A stretch of DNA of 50,267 nucleotides, from positions 34,508-84,774 of the forward strand of contig NW_027152075.1 of NCBI RefSeq assembly GCF_004359215.1, written 5' to 3'. The translations under genes were made by a program, and so were the position numbers. The notes under the pieces were generated by a model that worked only from the letters and a program-made list of their open reading frames with translations, did not search any database and was not told the origin of the DNA. Positions 1-8,448 of the stretch are shown here, one piece after another. Source of the DNA: Bremia lactucae. Lineage: Eukaryota > Oomycota > Peronosporomycetes > Peronosporales > Peronosporaceae. Within the stretch, counting starts at the first letter, position 1. Every line of letters begins with the position of its first letter.

Positions 1-2
1 AG

Positions 3-416
3 GACGAGGACGTCGCGATTTGCTTACTGCGCAGTCTGCCCAAGAGCTACGAGAATGTCGTGCTCAACTTGGAGATGAACAGCGCGGAGCTTCGATCACG
101 GGACGTCGTGAAGGTGCTTACTAACGAGCATATCAAGCGGCAATGTGTAAAGACTACGGTAATCAAGACTGAAGACGCGACCAAGGCGTTCAATGTCGAG
201 CGTGGACAGCACCATGCACGTACTGCGGAAAATTGGGGCACACGGCAGAACGGTGCTGGACCAAACAGAAAGCTGAAGACAAGGGCCCAAGACGCGGCGG
301 CAATAGTCGTGAACGCGGGGCCAACACTCTCCACTGGCGCAGCGAGAACGACTACGAGCAGCGTTATTGAATCGCCTTCGCAGTTTCGCTTAGTGTGGGC
401 TATCGAAGGGCAAGGG
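3..416 (+). pseudogene. gag: gag C-terminal part with zinc knuckle (A1)
   Basis: The frame from base 3 encodes the end of the copia capsid domain (motifs [13 protein letters not shown] and [14 protein letters not shown]), equivalent to the second half of A2 gag. A one-base loss near 210 shifts the frame just before the CCHC knuckle. The knuckle ([16 protein letters not shown]2CX4HX4C) is still readable from about 212 in the next frame, followed by a basic RRGGNSR tail expected to bind RNA. A CGA to TGA change gives a stop at about 367-369 compared with A2. This is a capsid/nucleocapsid fragment, non-functional as it stands. Confidence 0.85.
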
Positions 417-417
417 T

Positions 418-959
418 ATGTCGGGGATGTGGGTGGTCGACAGTGGTGCGACGCATCATATATGCAATGATAAGGCCAAATCTGCAAGTCTCAACGAGCG
501 GGATGAAAGCGAGCTTTCAGTGGCTGACGGCAGCAATGCTGCAATCAAGGGTTTGGGAACCATTATCGAGCGAGTGGTTTTGCCCAATGGCATCGAATGC
601 GACATCGAGATCACGGATGCACTGTTCGAGCCGAAACTGAACAAGAATCTGCTTTCGGTGCCGCAGATAAACAAGACTGGAAATTTTCAAGTGGTGTTTG
701 ACGGTGAAAACGAGCACATTGCGCGAAAGGAAACCAAGCAAGTGGTGGCTACGGCGGATCTTGCTGATGGACTCTATTGGCTTCGGACACTGCAACGGTC
801 AGCAAACATGGCGACCAACATCCGTGCCATCGGTCTTCATGCGCGTATGGGTCATTGCCACATGAAGTTCTTCGTAAGATGATAACCAGTGAGATGATCA
901 AGGACGCAAAGATGCCTGCCGATACAAATGCATTAAGCGTATTTCACGGATGTCAGTAA
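418..959 (+). pseudogene. pol: Aspartic protease and GAG-pre-integrase segment (A1)
   Basis: Opens with [12 protein letters not shown], the catalytic DSG motif of the retropepsin-like copia protease that cleaves the polyprotein, followed by the [15 protein letters not shown] segment typical of copia. The GAG-pre-integrase part with LHARMGH begins near residue 138 of the 418-882 frame. One missing base near 857 (compare A2 at 9965) shifts the reading frame, so the zinc-binding tail of the pre-integrase domain continues in the frame ending at 959. The second Cys pair is degraded (VFHGCQ then stop, where A2 has CRRCKQGK). Truncated and inactive. Confidence 0.85.
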
Positions 960-965
960 GGAAAA

Positions 966-1729
966 ATGATCCAAAAACCATTCCCAAGTAATCGTGACAA
1001 GCGTCGCTACAACACGTTCGAGCTTCTCCACTTCGATATCAGTGGTCCCATGGAAGACGTTTCGATCGGGGGCAGCCGATACTTGCTGATAATTGTGGAT
1101 GAAGCAAGTGGGTGCATGAAAGGCTTCTGCTTGAATGCCAAGTCTGAGAGCGAGAACCTCAGCAAGAATTACATTATCAAGATCCAAACTCAGTCAAACA
1201 AGAAAGTCAAGTTAGTTTTCCATGACGGAGCTTGAGAATTTGGGAAATTTGCTACCAACTCGTTTAAGAGGTTCTATGAAGATGAAGGCATTGAGCAGCA
1301 AATCACGGTCCCATACGCACGTCAGACAAATGATTGCAGAACGCGCCATCCGGACCATCTTGACAATCGGGCGTAGTATGCTTTGCAGAACGCGCCATCC
1401 GGACCATCTTGACAATCGGGCGTAGTATGCTACATCACGCCAAGCTGGACAAGTGTTTCTGGGCTGAAGCAGCGATGACGGCAATCTACGTGAAGACTCG
1501 CGTGCCATCGCCCAAGATTCCCAATATGACGCCATTCGAGATTGTGTGCCGGTCCAAGCCAAGCGTCAAACACATGCGTGTTTTTGGATGTCAGGCATAC
1601 ATTCTGACCCCAAGGGAGAAACGTCTCAAGTGGAATCCCAAAGCTCGAGTCGGCATATTCATGGGATATGAAGAAGAGTCCAAGGCATATCGAGTGTTCG
1701 AAATCGAGGCCGGCAGATGGATTGAATGA
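966..1729 (+). pseudogene. pol: Integrase core and C-terminal part (A1)
   Basis: The 966-1235 frame holds the first catalytic Asp in HFDISGPM and the IVDEASG strand. The frame ends where a CGA codon became TGA (GA-stop in place of GARE), close to the second Asp (FHDGA). Sequence around the catalytic Glu (NGTAERAI in relatives) is damaged and is followed by a 49-bp duplication. From 1409 the frame recovers and encodes copia integrase C-terminal motifs (HHAKLDKCFWAEA, SVKHMRVFGCQAY, GIFMGYE). It then joins RT sequence abruptly at about 1712-1730. Would have inserted cDNA into the genome; dead here. Confidence 0.85.
1334..1431 (+). repeat. 49-bp tandem duplication inside integrase
   Basis: The segment from 1334 (TTGCAGAACGCGCC...) to 1382 is repeated directly at 1383-1431. 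A 49-base insertion is not a multiple of three, so it shifts the integrase frame. It is absent from A2 and from all array units at the equivalent position, so it arose in A1 after the copies separated. Confidence 0.9.
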
Positions 1730-2330
1730 CAAATTCAAGGCTCGTCTCGTCGCTAAAGGATTCAAGCAGCAATACGGCATCAACTACGCGGAGACTTTCT
1801 CACCGGTGGTCAAGTACGTGACTTTACGCATGGTTATTGCAATTACAAAGTACTTCGACTGGCCACTTGACCAACTGGACGTAGTTACAGCTTTCCTGTA
1901 TGGAGTCATGAAAGAACAAGTATTCTGTGTCATTCCAGAAGGTGTTGAGATGGCTGGTGACTTTGACTGCTTGGAACTGGTAAAGGCGATGTACGGTCTC
2001 AAGCAAGCTTCACGAGTTTGGAACGAGACTTTCGATGAATTTGTGCACTCAATTGGATTTCAAGCATCGGCATTCGACCCATGCCTATACATCAAAGTTG
2101 TGGATGGTCTTTGTGTGCTTCTTCTCGTTTACGTGGATGACGTCCTGGTGACAGGAAGCTCAGCGGAACTCATTGCGCGCACGAAGATCGACCTTAAGAT
2201 GCGTTTTGAGATGACCGACAGCGGCAGGTGTACATTTGTGTTGGGCATCGATTGGTGGACGGACCTAATGGTAGTATCACCATGTGTAAGCAACGCTATG
2301 TCAATGACATTCTCAAGCGTTTCGGCATGA
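1730..2330 (+). pseudogene. pol: Reverse transcriptase domain (A1)
   Basis: Copia RT (RVT_2 type) from FKARLVAKGFKQQYG through QLDVVTAFLYGVMK (first catalytic Asp), YGLKQASRVWNE and the catalytic box LLVYVDDVLVTGSS, to FVLGI. The domain lacks its N-terminal linker because an upstream deletion fuses it to integrase. Near 2250 the frame shifts and ends at 2330. A1 is the only lineage-1 + strand copy besides C0, C1 and C2 that still shows the catalytic YxDD box, so it is the reference used here for the deletion in the array. Confidence 0.9.
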
Positions 2331-3053
2331 GCAAGTGCAAGGCCACCGTCAGCCCGTTGATTTAAGCTCTCGACTTCTCCCAAGCAAGGATGCAACCAAG
2401 GTGGATGCTCGGTTTCGAGAAGCAGTACGTGCTTTAATGCACCTATGACTGCAACGCGTCCAGACATTGCATATGCTGTAGGCTATGTGTCGCGCTTTAT
2501 GGAGTACCCACAGCAGGATCATTGGATCGCAGTGAAGCGTATTTTTCGCTACTTACAAGGGACGAAGTCACACGGAATCCGCTATCAACCAAGCGACAAG
2601 GTTGACTTTTGTGGGTATTTTGATGCGGACTGGGCCGGCGACCATGCTGATCGCAAGTCGACTTCGGGATTCGCGTTTATGCTTCTCGGTGCTCCCATAA
2701 GTTGGGGGAGCAAGAAGCAGTCAAGCGTATCGCTGTCGACGAGTGAGGCAGAATACATCGCGCTAAGTCTGGCAATCCAGGAAGGCAAGTGGATTCACCG
2801 TCTACTGTGCGAGATTCTGAAGGCAGCTAATGATTCAGGACCAGAGCTTGTTATCTTCGAGGATAACCAATCGTGCATAAAGATGACAAAGGATCCGGTG
2901 AATCATGGTCGAGCCAAGCACATCGACATCAAGTACCATCACATCCGTGATGAGGTAAAGTGCGGTAAAGTCAAGCTCAAGCACTGCGAAACGACGCTCA
3001 TGCTGGCAGACATTATGACCAAGGGACTATCAGGACCACCCACAAGGACCTAA
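2331..3053 (+). pseudogene. pol: RNase H domain (A1)
   Basis: Copia-type RNase H that would degrade the RNA strand of the RNA-DNA hybrid. From 2445 the frame is open for 202 codons: RPDIAYAVGYVSRFM, then FDADWAGDHADRKSTSGFAF, STSEAEYIALS, FEDNQSCIKM, AKHIDIKYHHIRDEV and MLADIMTKGL. The catalytic acidic residues (DAD, SEAE, EDN and LADIM positions) are visible. A one-base shift after MTKGLSGP causes a stop at 3053, ahead of the expected HKDLTAALGI tail. Confidence 0.9.
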
Positions 3054-3081
3054 CGGCAGCTCTCGGCATTCAAGCAAGTTC

Positions 3082-3095
3082 GAATTGAGGGGGCG
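3082..3095 (+). other. Polypurine tract (A1)
   Basis: Purine-rich GAATTGAGGGGGCG lies directly before the 3' LTR. This is the expected position for plus-strand DNA priming. Confidence 0.75.
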
Positions 3096-3358
3096 TATTG
3101 AGGTTTGTGGGTTTCAGGTAATGTACATAACCCAAACCGGTTCAATTCAAACCGCGGTTAAACATAGTTGTTACTTATACTATAGTATAGTTAATCCAAG
3201 TATGTAGAATTGAGTGGTTATGAGAACTAGAAGTGTAAGCCTCAATAAATTAATCACTTCCAAATATTCCTTCTTCGGCTCAAGTGTCTTCGCCTCAACA
3301 GCAGACTCTTCGCTTCGCTCTCTTTCTTCTTTGCTCCCTCCGGCTTCAGAATTCAACA
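3096..3358 (+). repeat. 3' LTR of A1 (263 bp)
   Basis: Runs from TATTGAGGTTTGTGGG to ...GAATTCAACA and matches the A2 5' LTR (8167-8432) along its whole length. The left end is TATTGA instead of TGTTGA, so the terminal inverted repeat with TCAACA is imperfect. The U3 holds two palindromes, AACCGGTT (3135-3142) and AACCGCGGTT (3150-3159). AATAAA lies near 3245, and an oomycete-like start motif TCACTTCCAAATATT begins at 3254. The last ~90 bp are pyrimidine-rich and are the source of the fragment found at each array junction. Confidence 0.9.
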
Positions 3359-4876
3359 AGATGTAGACAAGTCTTGGCGATTAGACAGCATCTTTAACAA
3401 CATTGAAGAACCAAACCTCGACTTTGACATGCTTGAGGTAAGCGACAACGACTCAAAATACACAACGGATTCCAAGCTGACCGGAGAGCGCAAACTTCGG
3501 GCATGAATCAAATCGATCGTTAAAGTTTTCAAGTCCGGAGCATCGTGAGGCTAATATTGGAAGAGGCGAGTGCTCCCGAAGAAACGGAATCACGTCAAAT
3601 CAAGCGGCGATTACGCGTGCGAAAGAAACCAACTTTAGGTCAAGAATGTGGGTGGTGCTTCCGAAGATGGAAACAGTGACTCGACTTCTCTTGCATTTTT
3701 GCGTGCAAGTGCTAATGTGGTAGAAGTAAGGACTTGGCTGATCCAGCCATATTTCAAGATGTATAATTGGACCAGATCAGCTTCATTGGCTCAAGGCGAT
3801 ACAAACTGAATAAGATTAAATGCATCTTTGTAGTATCTTTCGAGCTGCTACGCTACCGGCAGGACAACACGCTATCGGAACGAAGTGGGTTTTAAAGATC
3901 AAGCATAAAGCTGACGGCTCCATCGAGAAGTTTAAGCCTTGACTCGTAGCAAAGGGATTCAAGTAAAAATATGGAATCGACTACACGGAGACATTTTCGC
4001 ATGTAGTCAAGTATGTGACGCTACGCATGGTGATCGCTTTGACCAAGTACTTTAGGTGGCCACTTGATCAGTTGGATGTGGTGACAGCTTTTCTTTATGG
4101 AGTCATGAAAGAAGTTGTGTACTGTGTCGCACCAGAAGGGGTTGAGCTCGACAAAGACTTTGATTCTCTTGAGCTGGTCAAGGCAGTTTATGGCTTGAAA
4201 CAAGCTTCGCGTGTATGGAACGAGACTTTTGACGAATTCGTATGCTCGATTGGTTTCCAAGTTTTGGCTTTCGACCCATGCCTTTCCATCAAGATTATTG
4301 AAGGGCATTGCGTGCTATTGCTGGTATACGTCGACGATGTTTTAGTTACTGGAAGCTCGACGGAGCTAATAGCGCGCACGAAGACTGACTTAAAAGGACG
4401 CTTTGAGATGACCAACAGTGGCAAGTGTGCATTTGTGTTAGGCATCCAGCTTGTGGACAATGATGATGGCAGTGTGACAATGTGTCAACGGCGATACGTC
4501 GATGATATTCTCAAGCGCTTTGGCATGGATGATTGCAAGGCAGTGATAAGTCCAACGGAAATGAGCTCATGACTATTGCCAAGCGATGCCCCGACTAAAG
4601 TGAATGCACCATTTCGTGAGGCGGTAGGGGCGCTGATGCACCTAATGACTGCAACTCGGCCGGACATTGCATTTGCTGTTGGATACGTATCAAGGTTCAT
4701 GGAAAATCCGCAAGTCGAGCACTGAACCACAGTCAAGCGCATACTACGCTACCTGCAAGGGACCAAGACTCATGGTATTCGTTTTCAGTCTGGCAATAAA
4801 GTCGACTGTCGCGGCTATTCCGATGCAGACAGCAGGCGACCACTTTGATCGCAAGTCTACTTCTGGATACGCTTTC
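3359..4876 (+). mobile_element. C-family copia fragment C0 (linker, RT, part of RNase H)
   Basis: Homologous to C1 at about 38515-40040. 3359-4014 holds the degraded integrase-RT linker, with traces matching the C-family motifs of ESSGSEET-like acidic sequence and the start of RT, but many stops; no open frame is visible there. 4015-4876 holds RT and the start of RNase H. The left end abuts the A1 LTR and the right end the B LTR, so C0 looks like the old host copy into which both landed. The remaining C0 sequence is not found after B. Confidence 0.75.
4015..4876 (+). pseudogene. pol: RT and partial RNase H (C0)
   Basis: The frame 4015-4572 encodes QLDVVTAFLYGVMK, YGLKQASRVWNE, LLVYVDDVLVTGSS, FVLGI and DDILKRFGMDDC, so the RT palm with both catalytic Asp residues is intact for about 185 codons. 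It starts inside the domain because the upstream part has a stop and a frame change (the AFAH/ETF region near 3985). A nonsense codon after EMSS ends it at 4572. RNase H sequence continues to GYSDAD, with a Trp-to-stop change near 4724 and a small indel near 4830, until B interrupts it after GYAF. Confidence 0.85.
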
Positions 4877-5147
4877 TAATGAATTTGTCAATAGCACTAG
4901 TTGGCAAAATGCAAAGTAAATATATTTGAGGACTTAGTTCGCAAACCTATTGCTACCTCTAAGTCAACCATTACTTCTATACAATCAGCGTTTCCGGAAC
5001 CTTCTAGAAGCTCTGACGTCATCGACTGACGTTATTCCAATGACATAACTGCATGACGTCATAGCCGATATTTACCGGTATAAACCGGTATCCACTGTTG
5101 ATTCTTTTGCTGCTTGATACATATTCCTTTTAGCGTCCTTGACAACA
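4877..5147 (-). repeat. 3' LTR of B (271 bp)
   Basis: On the + strand it runs from TAATGAATTTGTC to CCTTGACAACA. It is homologous to the LTRs of D and E (shared block GCACTAGTTGGCAAAATGCA). The U3 has a four-site heat shock element (4992-5009: TTC, GAA, TTC, GAA with two-base gaps). Next to it are four TGACGTCA-like sites at 5014, 5027, 5041 and 5054, spaced 13-14 bp, followed by ACCGGTA palindromes. The PPT complement CTCCCACTCGACTCG follows at 5148-5162. Confidence 0.85.
4992..5061 (-). promoter_or_regulatory. Heat shock element plus phased TGACGTCA sites (B LTR)
   Basis: 4992-5009 reads TTC CG GAA CC TTC TA GAA: four contiguous heat shock factor pentamers. TGACGTCA occurs at 5014-5021 and 5054-5061, with variants TGACGTTA (5027) and TGACATAA (5041) between. 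Known consensus sites for HSF and for bZIP/CRE factors respectively; use by this host is inferred. Confidence 0.6.
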
Positions 5148-6246
5148 CTCCCACTCGACTCGACAGCTCTTGGACCTTGTATTCCGAGCTTGCCACGAAT
5201 GGCGCAAAATTGTGCCGCGGGAATTGGCTTGGTCATGATGTCGGCCAGCGTTTCGAGAGTAGAAATATACTCAAGAATCACATGACCGTCGTTAACCTTT
5301 CCGCGTACAAAATGGTATCTACTGTCGATGTGCTTGGTCCGCTCGTGGTACTGCGGGTTCTTCGCCAGTGCAATCGAGCCTTGGTTATCTTCAAAAATCT
5401 GGAGCTGATTTTTGTGTCTCATACAATTGCCGAGATATTAGATTGCGGGCTTTGTAGACTCGTTTATGTATAATTCACTTCATGTACGCCGTCAGGTCTC
5501 AACTAACGGCGGGGCGACCAAATTTGGCTAATCAGACGTTAAGATAAAATGCATGATGATGGTGTTGCTTATATATTGTAACTCTCTCTACAGCGGTATC
5601 CGACGATATCTCGCCCAACTCACACAGAAACGCCTCGAGCCATATTGCTTGTTGCGTAGCCTCTGACAATGCCATGTATTCAGCTTCCGTAGCCGATAGT
5701 GCCACGGTACGCTGTTTCTTGCTCTTCCAGCTGATACACCCGCCGCTCATCATAAAGACATAACCGCTTGTGCTTCTTCGCGACATCGTATCTCCGGCCC
5801 AGTCCGCATCCGAAAATCCTCGCAGTCCATCATGAATTGCTGTTTGAAATTCGATGCCGTGCGTCCTAGCCTTGGATATACATAAAGACTATTTTCAGCG
5901 CTTGCCAGTGTGTTGGGCATGGGTCTGCCGCGAATTGGCTGAGCACTCCAAATGCCGCAGCAAGGTCCGGACGCGTGCCGACCATAAGGTACGTCAGACA
6001 GCCAACAGCATTTCGATACGCCACACCGGCTATAGTGTCGCTGTGCTTGCATCCTCCTTCGCCTATGGACTTGGTAAGCTTGAGTCCTGGGTCTTGAGGC
6101 GTTCTGACGGGTTTGCTGTTTTCCATAATAAACTTGGTCAAAATATCGCTTGCGAACTTGGTTTGCCGCATTGTCAGAGTCCCGATCGTAGAGTCTTGCT
6201 CGATCGCGATTCCAAAAAAGAACTTGAATTGGCCCAAATCCGTCAT
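5072..6246 (-). pseudogene. pol: RT C-terminal part and RNase H (B)
   Basis: Three frames on the minus strand. 6246-5866 carries MTDLGQFKFFFGI, KPVRTPQDPGLKL and RPDLAAAFGVLSQFAADPCPT. The next part gives MSRRSTSGYVFMMSGG and SATEAEYMALSEATQQA (5786-5581). An insertion at 5422-5580 then interrupts the domain. 5421-5072 resumes with FEDNQGSIALAKN, KHIDSRYHFVR and LADIMTKPI. The frame runs past the PPT and stops inside the LTR at 5072. Catalytic acids of RNase H are recognisable but split by the insertion and by frame changes. Confidence 0.85.
5422..5580. other. 159-bp insertion in B RNase H, LTR- or MITE-like
   Basis: This block separates two parts of RNase H that are contiguous in D and E. 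On the + strand it begins TACAATTGCC and ends TATATTGTA, giving 6-bp inverted ends (TACAAT/ATTGTA). It contains a TATATAAG box on the minus strand. No protein match is seen and no clear target duplication was found. It could be a solo LTR of an unrelated family or a small non-autonomous element. Confidence 0.4.
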
Positions 6247-6830
6247 TTAAATCGTTGGCTGAGTGCTTGCTTGGTTTCTTGAAGTATCTTGCTGGTACTG
6301 GTAGCTAAGATTAAATTGTTGACGTAGGGCGCGACGAAAATCATGTCTTGGTCATCTCGCTTCAGGTACACGCAGCGGTCGGATTTACACTTTTTGAACT
6401 TCAGTACCAGCATAAAGTCATCAATGGTCGTGTTCCACATGCGGGGCGATTGCTTTAGCCCGTACAGTGACCGTTGTAACTTGCATACATAGTCAGAACT
6501 AACCATATTCGTAAAACCATCACGCTGCGCCATGAAGGTATCCTCATCGAGCTGGCCGTTTAGAAATGCTGTCTTCACATCCATCTGATGGACCGCGAGT
6601 CCGTACTTGGCAGCCAGACTGAGCAAGATCCGGATCGACGAAAACTTGGCCACAGGCGCAAACGCTTTTTCGTAGTCGATGCCAAACTTCTGTGCAAAGC
6701 CTTTGGCCACTAGACGCGCCTTGTATCGCTCGACTTCACCTGCTTGATTTGCCTTGACGTGAAACACCCATTGCCGATTGCCTTGCATCCTTTCGGAAGG
6801 GGTACTAGCGTTCAGGTCCTGTTCTTTTGT
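6243..6830 (-). pseudogene. pol: Reverse transcriptase with altered active site (B)
   Basis: The 6788-6243 frame encodes RYKARLVAKGFAQKFGIDY, VHQMDVKTAFLNGQLDED, LYGLKQSPRMWN and then APYVNNLILATS. The conserved copia box is YVDD (present in D and E), so both metal-binding Asp residues of the box are Asn here. This would abolish polymerase activity in any RT of this fold. The frame is otherwise continuous and ends at a frame change near 6243, where RT continues in the neighbouring frame. Confidence 0.88.
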
Positions 6831-8166
6831 AACAACTCTATTTCCAAGTCACATGCTTCTTTCATTTAGCTGCGTCATTGGATTCCATCGCCGACTTGAA
6901 TGTAGTCGGCATTTCTTCCACTGAATCTACAACGTACGCAGCCTCAAAGTCTTGAGCTGTGGCTGACATTTCTTCGAGTGATCGACTTGTCGTTTAGGCC
7001 TTCGTACTTCAGTCGCCTTTTCGAGCGATTGGGTCCGTTAATGTCGCTTACTGCCAGACTAAACTTCTTCTTCCTGCGCTGATTCTTCAGTTTCGTGGTC
7101 TGTCTGGTCGTGCCGTGGGAAGTCCTGATGAGTTGCTTAATCATCATCTTGAACAGCGACTTCGTTTTAGCGACGGTCGCGCCTCCCACTGTCGAAAGTG
7201 TCTTCCATAAACTTTGCGTTGCGGCTAACAAGCACACGACCACTCTTTACTTTTTCAAATCGATACGCTTTCTCATGCTCCGAGTAGCCAATAAATCGAC
7301 AGCGCACCGACCGAGCGTCAAACTTGCTGCGTTTTTCTTTGGGAACCGTAACAAATGCATGGTATCCAAAAACCTTCAAATTCGTCAGCACAGGTTTTCT
7401 TCCAGTCCAAACTTTGTACGGTGACTCATCCATAACAATACCACGCGTTGGGCAACGATTGCGAAGAAAAGCAGAAGTCATAACTGCTTCGCCCCAATAT
7501 GTCATTGGCAGTCCAGCGTGCTCAATCAAACATCTTGCACATTCTACCAGCGTCCGGTTCATGCGTTCAGCTACTCCGTTTAGCTGTGGAGTATAAGGTG
7601 GCGTGAAATTTTACTCGATACCGCGCCATTTGCAGAACTTGGCCATGTCACCCGAAGTGTACTCGCCACCATTATCGCGGCGAATAGCTTTGACAACTTT
7701 GCCAGTCTGAGTTTTAGCGAACGCAACGAACTCGGCAAATTTGTCGGCAACTTCAGACTTGTTTCGCCGCAAAAATACCGTGGTAAAGTGCGAGTCTTCG
7801 TTCGTGAAAGTGACAAATTACCGCTTGTTGCTGAAAGTCGTTGACTGCATAGGTCCACACACATCACTGTGAATAACTTGCAACAGTTTCTTTGCATGAT
7901 GAGGCGACTTTGGCAAAAAACTTACTCGCGTTTGTTTGCCAAGCGCACAACCATCGCACAGCCAAAGTACCGTTTTGATCAACGAATGTTAGGATAAATC
8001 TTATACCAGGCATGTTTCGCATTCTGCCGATACTGCCCTAAACGTAGTTTCTCATGCTCTTTAACTTCAGCGATTGAAAGCTCCCACTGTTTGACCGAAG
8101 TGAGATCAATTCCAATACCATAATTCCTTTTGACGATAGTGTCTAGACCACTATGTCCAATGTGCC
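6831..8166 (-). pseudogene. pol: Integrase, linker and pre-integrase remnant (B)
   Basis: Reading from 8166 down: VKRNYGIGIDLTSVKQWELS and a LGKQTRVSFLPKSPHHAK-like pre-integrase tail, then an integrase core in several frames. 7562-7167 encodes MNRTLVECARCLIEHAGLPM, YWGEAVMTSAFLRNRC, NLKVFGYHAFVTVPKEKRSKFD and CRFIGYSEHEKAY, the copia integrase C-terminal half. 7243-6831 is the charged linker (KLKNQRRKKKF) joining RT. The catalytic Asp-Asp-Glu region is spread over at least three frames with stops. The domain order and wording match D at 45300-46640. Confidence 0.8.
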
Positions 8167-8432
8167 TATTGAAGTTTGTGGGTTTCAGGTAATGTACATA
8201 ATTCAAACCGATTCAATTCGAACCGCGGTTAAACATAGTTGTTACTTATACTAATATAGTTAATCCAAGTATGTAGAATTGAGTGGTTATGAGAACTAGA
8301 AGTGTAAGCCTCAATTAATCAATCACTTTCAAATATTTCTTTTTCGGCTCAAGTGTCTTCGCCTCAACAGCAGACTCTTCTCTTCGCTTCGCTCTCTTTC
8401 TTCTTCGCTCTCTCCGACCTCAGCATTCAACA
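8167..8432 (+). repeat. 5' LTR of A2 (266 bp)
   Basis: TATTGAAGTTTGTGGG to CAGCATTCAACA; homologous to 3096-3358. It contains AACCGCGGTT at 8221-8230 and the start motif TCACTTTCAAATATTTC near 8322. Its R/U5 reads CGGCTCAAGTGTCTTCGCC and is the same segment that marks the array junctions (there CACC in place of CGCC). Confidence 0.9.
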
Positions 8433-8448
8433 GGTTATGAGCCCAAGC
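8433..8448 (+). other. Primer-binding site (initiator tRNA-Met anticodon loop)
   Basis: GGTTATGAGCCCAAGC starts at the first base after the LTR. It is complementary to the anticodon stem-loop of eukaryotic initiator tRNA-Met (GGGCUCAUAACC), the half-tRNA priming used by Drosophila copia and yeast Ty5. The ATG inside it (8437-8439) is in frame with gag. Confidence 0.75.

Larger units (their letters stand above)
1..3358 (+). mobile_element. Copia element A1, 5' end outside window, degenerate
   Basis: Lineage-1 Ty1/copia element in the order gag - protease - GAG-pre-integrase - integrase - RT - RNase H - PPT - 3' LTR, which is the diagnostic copia order (integrase before RT). The 5' LTR and most of gag lie outside the window. 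It is inactive: frameshifts near 210, 857 and 2250, stops near 369 and 1233, a 49-bp internal duplication, and loss of the integrase-RT linker at about 1712-1730. Relative to A2 that loss removes roughly 600 bp. The 3' flank (from 3359) is C-family sequence, so A1 probably sits inside an older C element. Confidence 0.9.
4877..8166 (-). mobile_element. Lineage-2 copia element B, gag end missing
   Basis: Minus-strand element read from 8166 down to 4877: pre-integrase trace, integrase, linker, RT, RNase H, PPT and 3' LTR. It resembles D and E (QMDVKTAFLNG, YGLKQSPRMWN, MSGGCISWKSKKQRTVALS). Gag, protease and 5' LTR are absent; the sequence stops at 8166 exactly where the A2 LTR starts. Many frameshifts, a 159-bp insertion in RNase H and a changed RT active site make it inactive. 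Confidence 0.88.

Noticed and set aside
47..487. Minus-strand open frame across A1 gag, and similar antisense frames across F and H
   Set aside because: It mirrors the gag coding sequence, recurs only where gag is conserved, and has no domain of its own; it is a shadow frame.
3241..3252. AATAAA in the A LTR as a TATA box
   Set aside because: Its place just before the start motif could also make it a poly(A) signal for the 3' LTR; the sequence cannot decide, so no separate feature was called.
4997..5009. GAANNTTC motifs in coding regions as further heat shock elements
   Set aside because: Single pairs occur by chance throughout the window; only runs of three or more sites at 5-bp steps in LTRs were kept.
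5532..5560. Short His run (HHHH) in the B RNase H frame as a metal site
   Set aside because: It lies in the 159-bp insertion and is read out of context from ATG/ATC repeats.
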